13,840 nucleotides of DNA from JAGMES01 sp023128035 (GCA_030627905.1 DAOVRZ010000130.1:1-13840), one strand, 5' to 3'; positions 1-5,859 are shown, counted from the stretch's first letter. Notes: generated by a model not told the origin, from the letters alone. Numbers and translations: made by a program.

Positions 1-45
1 CACTAGCCCCTCAAGCTAGCGTGTCTACCGTTCCACCACTTCTGC
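1..45 (-). tRNA. tRNA-Leu (anticodon GAG), 3' part outside window
   Basis: Read on the minus strand, this is the 5' half of a class II tRNA: acceptor strand GCAGAAG, a D-arm with TGGTGGAACGGTAGAC, then an anticodon stem CTAGC/GCTAG closing a seven-base loop TTGAGGG, which gives anticodon GAG (leucine, CUC/CUU codons). The GTGGTGGAA.GGTAGAC D-arm is typical of bacterial tRNA-Leu and matches the neighbouring tRNA-Leu closely. The variable arm, T-arm and 3' end lie left of the window. It starts 9 bases after the CCA end of the CAA isoacceptor and is probably cotranscribed with it. Confidence 0.9.
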
Positions 46-54
46 AAAAAAAAA

Positions 55-141
55 TGGTACCGAAGGTGGGACTCGAACCCACACCTGGGATAACCAGACT
101 GGATTTTGAATCCAGCGCGTCTACCATTCCACCACTTCGGC
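55..141 (-). tRNA. tRNA-Leu (anticodon CAA), CCA encoded
   Basis: This is a complete class II tRNA on the minus strand. The acceptor strands GCCGAAG and CTTCGGT pair with one terminal G-U. The anticodon stem CTGGA/TCCAG encloses loop TTCAAAA, so the anticodon is CAA (leucine, UUG codon). A variable arm (TCTGG...) precedes the T-arm, which carries the GGTTCGAGTCCC core. The 3' CCA is encoded (plus-strand bases 55-57 read TGG). Mature length is about 87 nt, as expected for tRNA-Leu with its long extra arm. Confidence 0.95.
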
Positions 142-187
142 ACATCTTTCACCGTTAGCGTTTATGCACACTCACGGCTCGTGTACT

Positions 188-216
188 ATATTAACATATC
201 TTTTTCAAAAATGCAA
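188..216 (-). promoter_or_regulatory. sigma-A-type promoter of the tRNA-Leu pair
   Basis: On the minus strand, TTGCAT (-35, plus 211-216) is separated by exactly 17 bases from TAATAT (-10, plus 188-193), reading toward the two tRNA-Leu genes. Both boxes are close to consensus with optimal spacing, and transcription would begin about 40 bases before the first tRNA. I see nothing else between the tRNA and the gene ending at 288. No GC-rich terminator separates that gene from this promoter, so some read-through is possible. Confidence 0.6.
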
Positions 217-287
217 GTGTTTTTTATAGAAAGAAAAGAAAAAATAATTTAAAATTAGTATTATTCACAGAAGGGGAGAGAGATTTT

Positions 288-545
288 TTAAGTTGGGTTA
301 ATAACATTTTGGCCGTGTAAAGATTCTGGTTCTACATGTTGCCGACTGGGAAGCGTTTCTGATTCTTGATTTAGCATTTTTAATGCCATTTGAGATTCTG
401 AAAACTTAACCATATTGGCTACCAATTCTCCATATCGACCAGCAGTGACATTGGCATTATCTTTTTCTTGACGTTCTTTTTTGATACTTTCAATTGTGTG
501 AAGAGCATCGTCTTGATGCCGGATTAACTTTCTTTTTTCATCCAT
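288..545 (-). CDS. small charged protein of unknown function (85 aa)
   Basis: I do not recognise this family. The start is well supported: a perfect AGGAGGT (plus 553-559) lies about 7 bases upstream of the ATG. The product is hydrophilic, with no cysteines, no signal peptide and no membrane segment. The first 30 residues are rich in Lys/Arg/Glu and look helical (MDEKRKLIRHQDDALHTIES...). The middle part (about residues 37-60, RYGELVANMVKFSESQMALK) also looks like an amphipathic helix, and the tail from about residue 61 is Pro/Ser/Asn-rich and probably disordered. This is consistent with a small cytoplasmic two-helix protein, possibly a partner of another protein; that is inference only. It is transcribed divergently from the L,D-transpeptidase gene and toward the tRNA-Leu genes. 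Confidence 0.7.
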   Translation of the reverse strand: MDEKRKLIRHQDDALHTIESIKKERQEKDNANVTAGRYGELVANMVKFSESQMALKMLNQESETLPSRQHVEPESLHGQNVINPT

Positions 546-619
546 TGATTCACCTCCTTAAGTTTCGATTTGTTATTATTATATTACTAATAGTGTGTCT
601 AAGTTTGGCGGTTGTTATT

Positions 620-648
620 TTGACAGTTATTTGTCGATATGCCATAGA
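620..648 (+). promoter_or_regulatory. possible promoter of the L,D-transpeptidase gene
   Basis: A perfect -35 hexamer TTGACA (620-625) lies in the divergent intergenic region. The hexamer 17 bases downstream, CATAGA (643-648), is a poor -10 match (3 of 6), so the call rests mainly on the -35 box and on position about 75 bases before the start codon. The rest of the 546-723 gap shows only the ribosome sites of the two divergent genes. Confidence 0.35.
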
Positions 649-723
649 TGAATACTTCTTATGCGATGAGTAACACTAACTTTAACATCACAGTTCAGTA
701 ATGAATGAAAACTTAGGAGGGAT

Positions 724-1806
724 ATGATGAAATTTTTGAGAAATAAAAAAACTTTTTTGATTTTCTCAGTTTTCTTATCATTTTTGCTGCTTACTTCTTT
801 TTTTTATAAAGAAAAATATGATGCTAAACAAAATTTACACGAAAATCAAAATGAACAGTTACAACCTATTGAAAAAAGTGTGTCTTCAGTTGAGATAAAA
901 CTTGTGATGATAGAAGAAGAGGAAAATCAAGAGCAAGTTCAAGAAGAGTGGATACAGACTGAGGTGGAAAATTATCAGGTGTTGCGTTATATTGAGCCAA
1001 TGCTGAAGACAGATGATGTAAAAGGTGTACAACAAATTTTAAAAAAGTTTTCTTTTTATAATGGAAGTATAGATGGGATTTATGGTCCGCAAACGAAAGA
1101 AGCTGTTCAGAAGTTTCAGAAATATTATGGTTTGACACCTACAGGCGTGGTTGATTTAGATGATTATAATCTCCTGGCCCAGATTTATGAAGAAGAGGAA
1201 ATGCCAGTCGCTGGATATGTAAAACCAAAGGGTAAGGTTTCGCTTTTAGTAATTTTGGATGAAAGAATTTTATATGTTTTAGAAGACAATAAAGTTTTTT
1301 ATAAATTTCCTATTGGTGTTGGTAAAATAGATACACCTAGCCCTATAGGAAATTGGAAGATTATCTCTAAAGATAAATGGAGTGGAGGATTCGGAACACG
1401 TTGGTTAGGAATTAATGTTCCATATGGAAAATTTGGCATACATGGAACTAATAAACCTTGGTCGATTGGGCGAGCAGAAAGTCATGGATGTTTTCGTATG
1501 TATAACAGGGATATTGAGATTCTATATAATTGGCTAACCTGGGGAACCAAGGTTTATATAGTTGGTGGAAATTTTCCATACAATATCCCTTGGAGAAACA
1601 TAGATGACGGAGATCGGGGATCAGATGTCTGGGAAGTTCAAAATCGTTTGAAAGAATTGGGATATTATAAATGGCGTCCAGACGGAGTATTCGGGTGGGG
1701 AACTCAAAATGCGGTAAAGAAATTTCAAAAAGATAACAAATTACCAGTTGATGGTAAAGTAAGTTGGACTACTCTACATAAGATGGGTTTGTATCTTTTT
1801 CAATGA
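724..1806 (+). CDS. L,D-transpeptidase (YkuD) with two peptidoglycan-binding domains
   Basis: This enzyme would form 3-3 cross-links in peptidoglycan, or attach groups to it, by cysteine transpeptidation outside the membrane. Residues 1-9 are basic and 10-27 hydrophobic, an N-terminal membrane anchor or uncleaved signal. A Gln/Glu-rich linker follows (about 35-85). A PG_binding_1 domain spans about 98-150 (SIDGIYGPQTKEAVQKFQ). The YkuD catalytic domain spans about 171-281, with HGT (His240) and SHGCFRMYNRDIE, where His254 and Cys256 are the expected catalytic residues. A second PG_binding_1 domain fills about 298-355 (PDGVFGWGTQNAVKKFQ). Binding domains on both sides of the catalytic core are less common than one. 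AGGAGG at 715-720 sits only 3 bases before the ATG at 724 but 6 before the ATG at 727, so 727 may be the real start (numbering here is from 724). There is no terminator before the next gene, suggesting cotranscription. Confidence 0.93.
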   Translation: MMKFLRNKKTFLIFSVFLSFLLLTSFFYKEKYDAKQNLHENQNEQLQPIEKSVSSVEIKLVMIEEEENQEQVQEEWIQTEVENYQVLRYIEPMLKTDDVKGVQQILKKFSFYNGSIDGIYGPQTKEAVQKFQKYYGLTPTGVVDLDDYNLLAQIYEEEEMPVAGYVKPKGKVSLLVILDERILYVLEDNKVFYKFPIGVGKIDTPSPIGNWKIISKDKWSGGFGTRWLGINVPYGKFGIHGTNKPWSIGRAESHGCFRMYNRDIEILYNWLTWGTKVYIVGGNFPYNIPWRNIDDGDRGSDVWEVQNRLKELGYYKWRPDGVFGWGTQNAVKKFQKDNKLPVDGKVSWTTLHKMGLYLFQ

Positions 1807-1869
1807 TAAAGGAAAGAAGCATTATTTGGCGAATTATTATAGTTAGAAATAGAAGGGAGTTGAAGAGCA

Positions 1870-2106
1870 GTGGATTTAGAACAAAGATTTAAAGAAGAGT
1901 TTAAGTGTTCAAAATGTGGCAATCGTGGAGCGGTTACTAAAAAGTTAGCGATGACTGGGACTGGATTAAGTAAATTATTAGACATGCAGAATAATCGTTA
2001 TCTTTTTGTTTCATGTAGAAATTGTGGATTTACTGAAGTCTACAATACAAAAGTATTAGGGAGTAGCGAAGTAGGAATGGATATATTGGACTTATTTTTT
2101 GGTTAG
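1870..2106 (+). CDS. small Zn-ribbon protein (COG3478 / DUF2082-like)
   Basis: This is a 78-residue protein with two CxxC pairs, CSKC at residues 13-16 and CRNC at 49-52, separated by a linker with MTGTGLSKLLDMQNN and RYLFVSC. The pattern Cx2C-x32-Cx2CG with the trailing TEVYN fits the small Zn-ribbon proteins of Bacillota annotated as predicted nucleic-acid-binding (COG3478, DUF2082, zinc_ribbon_13). The cysteines should bind one zinc. The nucleic-acid role is a family-level prediction, not visible here. The start is GTG at 1870, with a GAAGGGAG ribosome site about 10 bases upstream and no better ATG in frame before the first CxxC. The gene follows the L,D-transpeptidase by 63 bases with no terminator between, so it is probably the second gene of that transcript. 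No functional link between the two is evident. Confidence 0.85.
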   Translation: MDLEQRFKEEFKCSKCGNRGAVTKKLAMTGTGLSKLLDMQNNRYLFVSCRNCGFTEVYNTKVLGSSEVGMDILDLFFG

Positions 2107-2112
2107 TGAACT

Positions 2113-2205
2113 CGTCCAGCTAAAGCTGAACATCGGGGCTTCAGTAGGGGATTCTACCCCCACTGAAGATTAAAAACAATTCCCACCACTTATAGAAGTG
2201 GGGGT
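2113..2205. mobile_element. IS200/IS605-type end remnant (paired imperfect hairpins)
   Basis: Three dyads lie in a row without a reading frame. The first is a short CAGCT-AA-AGCTG at 2118-2129. The second is a 12-bp stem with one mismatch, CTTCAGTAGGGG / CCCCCACTGAAG, at 2139-2168. The third is CCC(A)CCACTT-ATAG-AAGTGGGGG at 2182-2204, whose 9-bp stem carries a single bulged A. Neither large stem is followed by a T-run on either strand, so they are not ordinary terminators. Subterminal hairpins with an unpaired base are what the Y1 transposase of IS200/IS605 elements recognises, and the sequence resembles right ends of such elements in Clostridia from memory; no search could be run. No tnpA or tnpB is present, so this would be a solo end or a palindrome-associated non-autonomous copy. 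Element borders are uncertain. Confidence 0.45.
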
Positions 2206-2251
2206 CTTAACTCAAAAGATAAACCTTCATGTTGTTGAGCAGATTATAAAG

Positions 2252-2279
2252 AAAGCCCACCCATGTGGGTGAGCTTTTT
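2252..2279. terminator. bidirectional intrinsic terminator between convergent genes
   Basis: The stem AAGCCCACCC/TGGGTGAGCTT (about 10 bp with one C-A mismatch, small ATGT loop) is followed on the plus strand by CTTTTT. On the minus strand it is followed by CTTTCTTTATAAT. It lies between the convergent Zn-ribbon gene (plus) and SLH gene (minus), 17 bases past the SLH stop codon, and should end both transcripts. Confidence 0.85.
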
Positions 2280-2293
2280 CCCGGTGAATATTT

Positions 2294-3487
2294 TTAGGAA
2301 AATAGATCTGAATTCATAACCTGTTGAACTACTCTTTGAATAGCTTCTACTTTTGCTAAAGTTTGAACCTTATCCCAATCTTGAGACATAATTGCTTCTA
2401 CTAGACCAAGAGGTAGACCTGTTTGAATGGCAACTGCTTCACTTAGGCGAGTTCTCCCCTGTTCTTCAAGGGAATACCAATCAGTATTTAATAATGCTTC
2501 TATTTCAGTAGGACTCAAACCATAATTCATTAAGCGAACTCTGATTTCGTTTAAGAATTTTGGCTTTAAGACATTGAAGTTTCCTCCAGCAATTGCTTCA
2601 ACTTCAAATGGATCTAACATATAATCTGTCATTAAGCTAACCTGTTCAGTTAAATCCGCTCTGGTGATGAGACCATAAGCTTTTATATAACGTGCTCGTT
2701 TTTGCGAATCTGTGATGATAAAGACTTTATCGGTTTTTAAGAACTCAGTTGCTGGAACTATTCTGTTATTCCTTCCGATCAGTGCAGTATCAGCAATATT
2801 TAGTATAATACGCTCTCCAATTAGACTAGTGATGGCTATCTTGTTTGATGCAGGATATATGTCTGCAACAAAGCCATTGATGGAATCATAATCTTTAAAG
2901 ATGTTGATCATCTTTGATGCTTCAGCTCGAGTTGTGAGATTATTTGGTCGGAAAGTACTATCAGGATAACCATTTAGTATATCCAATTCTGTTGCAACTT
3001 TGACATAATCGTTGGCCCAATGTTCTTTATCCATATCCAGATATGAAGCAAAAGAATGGGTATTGATCTGATTATTTTCTTTACCTAAACCAAATGCACG
3101 AGTTAGCATAGTAACTACCTGAGCTCTTGTTAATTTATCTTCAGGACGGAAGGTTTTGTCGGGGAAACCAGTAACAATCCCTTCATTAACCAGAGCAGAA
3201 ATATATCCTTTCGCAGGATGATTTTCGATATCGGTGAGTTCTGTGATTTCCATCTTTTCAAGATACATAGATTTAGCTAATGTTTCTGCGAAATCTGCTC
3301 TTGTGATTGCTTGATTGGGTCTGAAAGTACCATCTTCATATGAATTTATCAGGTTTTGATTCAGAAGAGAAGTGATATAATCTTCAGCCCAATGTCCTCT
3401 GATATCCTTGGGAGTAGCCAAAACAATTGACGCAAGTACTAGTACGATAATGACTGAGAATACGAATGATATTGTGAATTTTTTCAA
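2294..3487 (-). CDS. secreted S-layer-homology (SLH) domain protein
   Basis: This protein is exported and held on the cell wall by SLH domains, which bind pyruvylated secondary wall polymers. The frame extends to an ATG at 3505, but no ribosome site precedes that codon. A clear AAAGGAGT (3495-3502) lies inside the extension, 8 bases before a TTG at 3487, so TTG is chosen (397 aa). From TTG, residues 1-25 form a textbook signal peptide (MKKFTISFVFSVIIV..., cleavage near LATP). Three SLH repeats follow at about 27-70, 85-133 and 148-196, each with the FRP...TRA core (ITRAD, LTRAQ, TTRAE). Next comes a small beta-rich stretch (about 205-272) and an alpha-helical C-terminal half with no domain I recognise. 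With the SLH triplet at the N-terminus, the C-terminal part is the presumed functional domain. The gene ends at the shared terminator at 2252-2279. Confidence 0.9.
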   Translation of the reverse strand: MKKFTISFVFSVIIVLVLASIVLATPKDIRGHWAEDYITSLLNQNLINSYEDGTFRPNQAITRADFAETLAKSMYLEKMEITELTDIENHPAKGYISALVNEGIVTGFPDKTFRPEDKLTRAQVVTMLTRAFGLGKENNQINTHSFASYLDMDKEHWANDYVKVATELDILNGYPDSTFRPNNLTTRAEASKMINIFKDYDSINGFVADIYPASNKIAITSLIGERIILNIADTALIGRNNRIVPATEFLKTDKVFIITDSQKRARYIKAYGLITRADLTEQVSLMTDYMLDPFEVEAIAGGNFNVLKPKFLNEIRVRLMNYGLSPTEIEALLNTDWYSLEEQGRTRLSEAVAIQTGLPLGLVEAIMSQDWDKVQTLAKVEAIQRVVQQVMNSDLFS

Positions 3488-3523
3488 GACGGATACTCCT
3501 TTCATTTTTGGATTTAATCATAA

Positions 3524-3553
3524 TAATTAATTACCTTAGGCCAAGTTATTCAA
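3524..3553 (-). promoter_or_regulatory. weak promoter candidate for the SLH gene
   Basis: On the minus strand TTGAAT (plus 3548-3553) is followed after 18 bases by TAATTA (plus 3524-3529), 37 bases before the TTG start. Both boxes are imperfect. It is the best sigma-A-like pair I find in the 3488-3640 region, which otherwise holds only a short palindrome ATGATATCAT at 3577-3586. Confidence 0.3.
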
Positions 3554-3652
3554 CTCTGGATACGAGCTATACTAGATGATATCATATATTCCTGCCTAGT
3601 GCCATATAATTTATGCATGTAAGTTTTGGGTATTTGTTAAATATTTTTTTTT

Positions 3653-3679
3653 GGAACAAATAAAGATTTTTTGCGTCTA
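3653..3679 (+). promoter_or_regulatory. ECF-type promoter, probably self-controlled
   Basis: GGAAC (3653-3657) is separated by 16 bases from CGTC (3674-3677), extended to CGTCTA. This is the classic ECF sigma promoter architecture (GGAAC or TGAAAC at -35, CGTC/CGTA/GTCTAA at -10, 16-17 base spacer). It ends 22 bases before the GTG of the ECF sigma gene, giving a short leader that holds the AAGGGAG ribosome site at 3689-3695. ECF operons are commonly autoregulated; that this sigma factor reads its own promoter is inference. Confidence 0.6.
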
Positions 3680-3701
3680 AAAGTTTAGAAGGGAGTGACA
3701 A

Positions 3702-4301
3702 GTGGTGGCGGTTTCTGATAGAAAATTGATTGAAATGTTTAATAAGGGAAATGACGAAGTACGTGGAGGAATATTTGAAGAAATTGTAAAACGATATCAG
3801 AAAAAAGTGTATAATACGACATATAGGATGATGGGTAACCCTGAAGATGCTAACGATTTAGCTCAAGAAGTATTTATTCGGGTTTATCAAAATTTACATC
3901 GTTTTCAATGGAAAGCTAGTTTTTCTACATGGCTATTTACGATTACATCCAATATTTGTCGGGATGAATTAAGGAAGCGGCAGAGACGATTGAAAACACA
4001 AAGTTTATCTGATCCGATTAAGTTAAAGGATGGAGAGGTTGAACGGGAGATTGCGGATGATAGTATGACTCCAGAAAAGATTTCAGATCATCGCGAATTA
4101 CGAAATGAAATTCAGGAAGTAATCAATCAACTACCTCCTGAACAAAAAGAAGTAATAGTTTTACGAGAGTTTCAAGGTTTTAGTTATGAAGAGATTGCAG
4201 AAGTATCAGGTATAGCTGTAGGAACAGTGAAATCACGGATTAGCCGTGCAAGAAGAAGTATACGAAAAAATCTGAAGGATCAAATAGCGATGAATTTTTA
4301 A
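3702..4301 (+). CDS. ECF RNA polymerase sigma factor, SigW/RpoE-like
   Basis: This group 4 sigma factor directs RNA polymerase to a specific promoter set once released from its anti-sigma factor. It has 199 residues, the usual ECF length. Region 2 covers about 24-93, with DLAQEVFIRVYQNLHRF (52-68) and the promoter-melting/-10-binding segment FSTWLFTITSNICRDELRKR. A charged linker (about 94-134) contains DDSMTPEK. Region 4 covers about 136-188, with QLPPEQKEVIVLREFQGFSY and a helix-turn-helix EEIAEVSGIAVGTVKSRISR for -35 recognition. GTG at 3702 is 6 bases after AAGGGAG; the next codon is also GTG, so the start could be 3705. The anti-sigma gene follows by 17 bases with its own strong ribosome site, a standard sigma/anti-sigma operon. 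A candidate ECF promoter lies just upstream. Confidence 0.95.
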   Translation: MVAVSDRKLIEMFNKGNDEVRGGIFEEIVKRYQKKVYNTTYRMMGNPEDANDLAQEVFIRVYQNLHRFQWKASFSTWLFTITSNICRDELRKRQRRLKTQSLSDPIKLKDGEVEREIADDSMTPEKISDHRELRNEIQEVINQLPPEQKEVIVLREFQGFSYEEIAEVSGIAVGTVKSRISRARRSIRKNLKDQIAMNF

Positions 4302-4318
4302 AAAAGGAGGGAAGATAG

Positions 4319-5488
4319 ATGAAACACGAAGAGTTAAAAGAACTTTTGCCACTTTATGTGGATGGTGGATTAGATATCGATGAAATAGAACTAATTGAAA
4401 AGCATATAAAAGAATGCGAAGAATGCAGCATAGAACTTGCTGAGTATCAAAAAAATTATGATTTATTATCGACTGTTGAAGAAGTAGAAGTATCTGATGA
4501 ATTTTTATTTAGTGTTATGGAAAAGGTTCAAGGTGAAAATAGTGTAAAGAGGGTTAGACGCCAATCAAAGGATAGCTTTTCGAACCGAGTGAGGAATTTA
4601 TTTAAAATAAAACTTCAGGTTCCTGTTGGTGCAATGGGAGCTATTGCAGCAGTTTTGCTTTTGGTTATTTTGATAAGGATTCCTTTTGAAGGTTTTGGAG
4701 GAACCGAAGATTATTTTGACGAAGGCTCTAGATTTTTTGGAAATTATCAAACTGAAATGTCGCCATCACGCTCTGAAGCGAACCCAAAAATGTTATCAGG
4801 TTATTCTGCTGATTCAGCAAATGCATCTTCAATGAACGAGATTGAGGCTAAAATAATTCAGACTGCTAATTTGGTCGTTGAAGTTAAAGATATAAATATT
4901 GCAAATAAAGCAATTGCAGAGATTATAGAGAATTTTCAGGGTTATATATCTGATTCAAGAAGTTGGGTAACAAGTGACAATCAACAACATAGTCGTTTTC
5001 AATTAAGAATTTCAGCACCTCAATTTGAGCAAACTTTACTTCAGATTGAAAAAATGGGGAGGATTACTTCTCATTCTACAAATAAAGAAGATGTAACCGA
5101 GGAGTATATTGATGTTGAATCTAGATTGGAAAATCTTAAACTCCAAGAACAGCGTTATCGAGAATTGTTAAATAAGGCTCATGAGGTTGAGGATATATTA
5201 AAGATCGAAAGGGAATTAGAGCGTGTTCGTAGTACTATTGAAAGTTTACAGGGACGGATGAATTACCTTGTGAATAAAATTAGTCTAAGTACTATTTATC
5301 TAGATTTAAATGAACCCGAGCCAATTACATCTTCTGATGCGGGAATTCTAAAAGCAATTCGACAGGCCTTGCGAGTTATGGTTAATACTTTTTACGGGAT
5401 GATTGTAGGTTTAGGTGGGCTTTTGCCTTATGTGATGTTACTGCTAATCATCTATGGGGCTTACCGGGTTAGTAAAGGGAGGAGATAA
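4319..5488 (+). CDS. membrane anti-sigma factor: zinc-finger fused to DUF4349
   Basis: The N-terminus (residues 1-50) is an anti-sigma zinc-finger (zf-HC2/ZAS type) with HIKECEEC: His29, Cys33 and Cys36 fit the H-x3-C-x2-C signature that holds the sigma factor at the membrane. A basic segment (75-98) leads into a membrane helix at about 101-121. The outside part has a Ser/Asn-rich linker (140-172) and a DUF4349 domain (about 175-335) with QTANLVVEVKD at its start and a coiled coil at about 265-318 (TEEYIDVESRLENLKLQEQR). A second hydrophobic segment lies at about 355-382, followed by a basic tail, so both termini are probably cytoplasmic. The ATG has AAAGGAGGG about 8 bases upstream. The DUF4349 domain is the likely sensor of envelope state; its ligand is not known to me. 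A terminator follows at 5576-5610. Confidence 0.9.
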   Translation: MKHEELKELLPLYVDGGLDIDEIELIEKHIKECEECSIELAEYQKNYDLLSTVEEVEVSDEFLFSVMEKVQGENSVKRVRRQSKDSFSNRVRNLFKIKLQVPVGAMGAIAAVLLLVILIRIPFEGFGGTEDYFDEGSRFFGNYQTEMSPSRSEANPKMLSGYSADSANASSMNEIEAKIIQTANLVVEVKDINIANKAIAEIIENFQGYISDSRSWVTSDNQQHSRFQLRISAPQFEQTLLQIEKMGRITSHSTNKEDVTEEYIDVESRLENLKLQEQRYRELLNKAHEVEDILKIERELERVRSTIESLQGRMNYLVNKISLSTIYLDLNEPEPITSSDAGILKAIRQALRVMVNTFYGMIVGLGGLLPYVMLLLIIYGAYRVSKGRR

Positions 5489-5575
5489 ATTGATGATTTA
5501 GATTTTTGAACTAGTAAATGAGATATGTAAAAATTTTATATAACTAATTCTTAGCTAAGATTGGTTAGTAATTTA

Positions 5576-5610
5576 AAACCTTTCATGATATTGTTCATGG
5601 GAGGTTTCTT
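5576..5610 (+). terminator. terminator of the sigma/anti-sigma operon
   Basis: A 13-bp stem forms between AAACCTTTCATGA (5576-5588) and TCATGGGAGGTTT (5595-5607), including two G-T wobbles, around a 6-base loop. It is followed by TTTCTTAAT, a short and impure T-run, so it is moderate in strength. It lies 88 bases past the anti-sigma stop codon. Confidence 0.6.
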
Positions 5611-5724
5611 AATATGCTTAATTATTGATGATATGAAAAATCCCTATTAATTGAAAAATTGAGATAGTGTTATAATTTTTTAAAATTAGAAATTTATAAT
5701 AGATTAAAGACAAAGGTGAAAAAC

Positions 5725-5759
5725 ATATATTGTCGAATAACAATATATTAGATTATAAT
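5725..5759 (+). promoter_or_regulatory. promoter with overlapping inverted repeat, giant gene
   Basis: TTGTCG (5730-5735) and a perfect TATAAT (5754-5759) are 18 bases apart, about 100 bases before the giant gene. A perfect 9-bp inverted repeat, ATATATTGT (5725-5733) and ACAATATAT (5740-5748) with a 6-base centre, covers the -35 box and half the spacer. That is where a repressor dimer would block polymerase. The operator role is inference from position and symmetry; the AT-richness of the region raises the chance of accidental dyads. Confidence 0.4.
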
Positions 5760-5830
5760 AATAATATAAAACATGTATAACGAATCTTGTAAGTCAATTT
5801 TAAGTGTAAAATTATATTTGTACAGCAAAG

Positions 5831-5853
5831 TTTGGCGATAGTCAAAAGGAGGT
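5831..5853 (+). promoter_or_regulatory. hairpin touching the ribosome site of the giant gene
   Basis: TTTGGC-GATA-GTCAAA (5831-5846) can form a 6-bp stem with one G-T wobble. Its last base coincides with the first A of the strong AAGGAGGT ribosome site (5846-5853), which sits 6 bases before the ATG at 5860. A weak stem here could modulate ribosome access or protect the 5' end; it does not sequester the GGAGG itself. Confidence 0.3.
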
Positions 5854-5859
5854 TATTAA

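Larger units (their letters stand above)
5489..5859. other. 371-base regulatory intergenic region, no gene
   Basis: This stretch is very AT-rich and has no reading frame with a ribosome site. In order it holds the palindrome TCTTAGCTAAGA (5549-5560), a terminator (5576-5610), several AT-rich -10-like hexamers, a promoter-operator candidate (5725-5759), and a leader of about 95 bases with a hairpin at the ribosome site (5831-5853). I see no recognisable riboswitch. Confidence 0.7.

Noticed and set aside
245..257. AT-only palindrome TAATTTAAAATTA as a terminator after the 85-residue gene.
   Set aside because: The stem has no G-C pairs and no room for a loop, so it would not form a stable hairpin.
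594..602. GTGTCTAAG upstream of the L,D-transpeptidase resembles an ECF -10 element.
   Set aside because: There is no GGAAC- or TGAAAC-like element 16-17 bases upstream, so it is not the partner of the ECF promoter seen at 3653.
866..1985. Minus-strand frames at 866-1138 and 1800-1985.
   Set aside because: They are antisense to the L,D-transpeptidase and Zn-ribbon genes, which have clear domain evidence; neither antisense frame has a ribosome site.
2139..2168. Reading the CTTCAGT...ACTGAAG hairpin as an intrinsic terminator for the Zn-ribbon gene.
   Set aside because: No T-run follows on either strand; the next bases are ATTAAAAACAATT. The hairpin at 2252-2279 has the T-tail and is the better terminator.
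5651..5676. TTGAAA (5651-5656) with TATAAT (5671-5676) as a promoter for the giant gene.
   Set aside because: The spacer is only 14 bases, too short for sigma-A; the pair at 5730-5759 is better placed.
601..5837. The 10-base string AAGTTTGGCG occurs at 601-610 and at 5828-5837, upstream of two envelope genes.
   Set aside because: Dozens of chance 10-mer matches are expected in a window this long, and the two sites differ in distance to their genes and in surrounding sequence.
5760..5850. A possible cyclic di-GMP riboswitch in the leader of the giant gene, prompted by a GCAAAG string.
   Set aside because: The first conserved strand, the GNRA tetraloop with its receptor and the second stem of the GEMM-I fold are not present.
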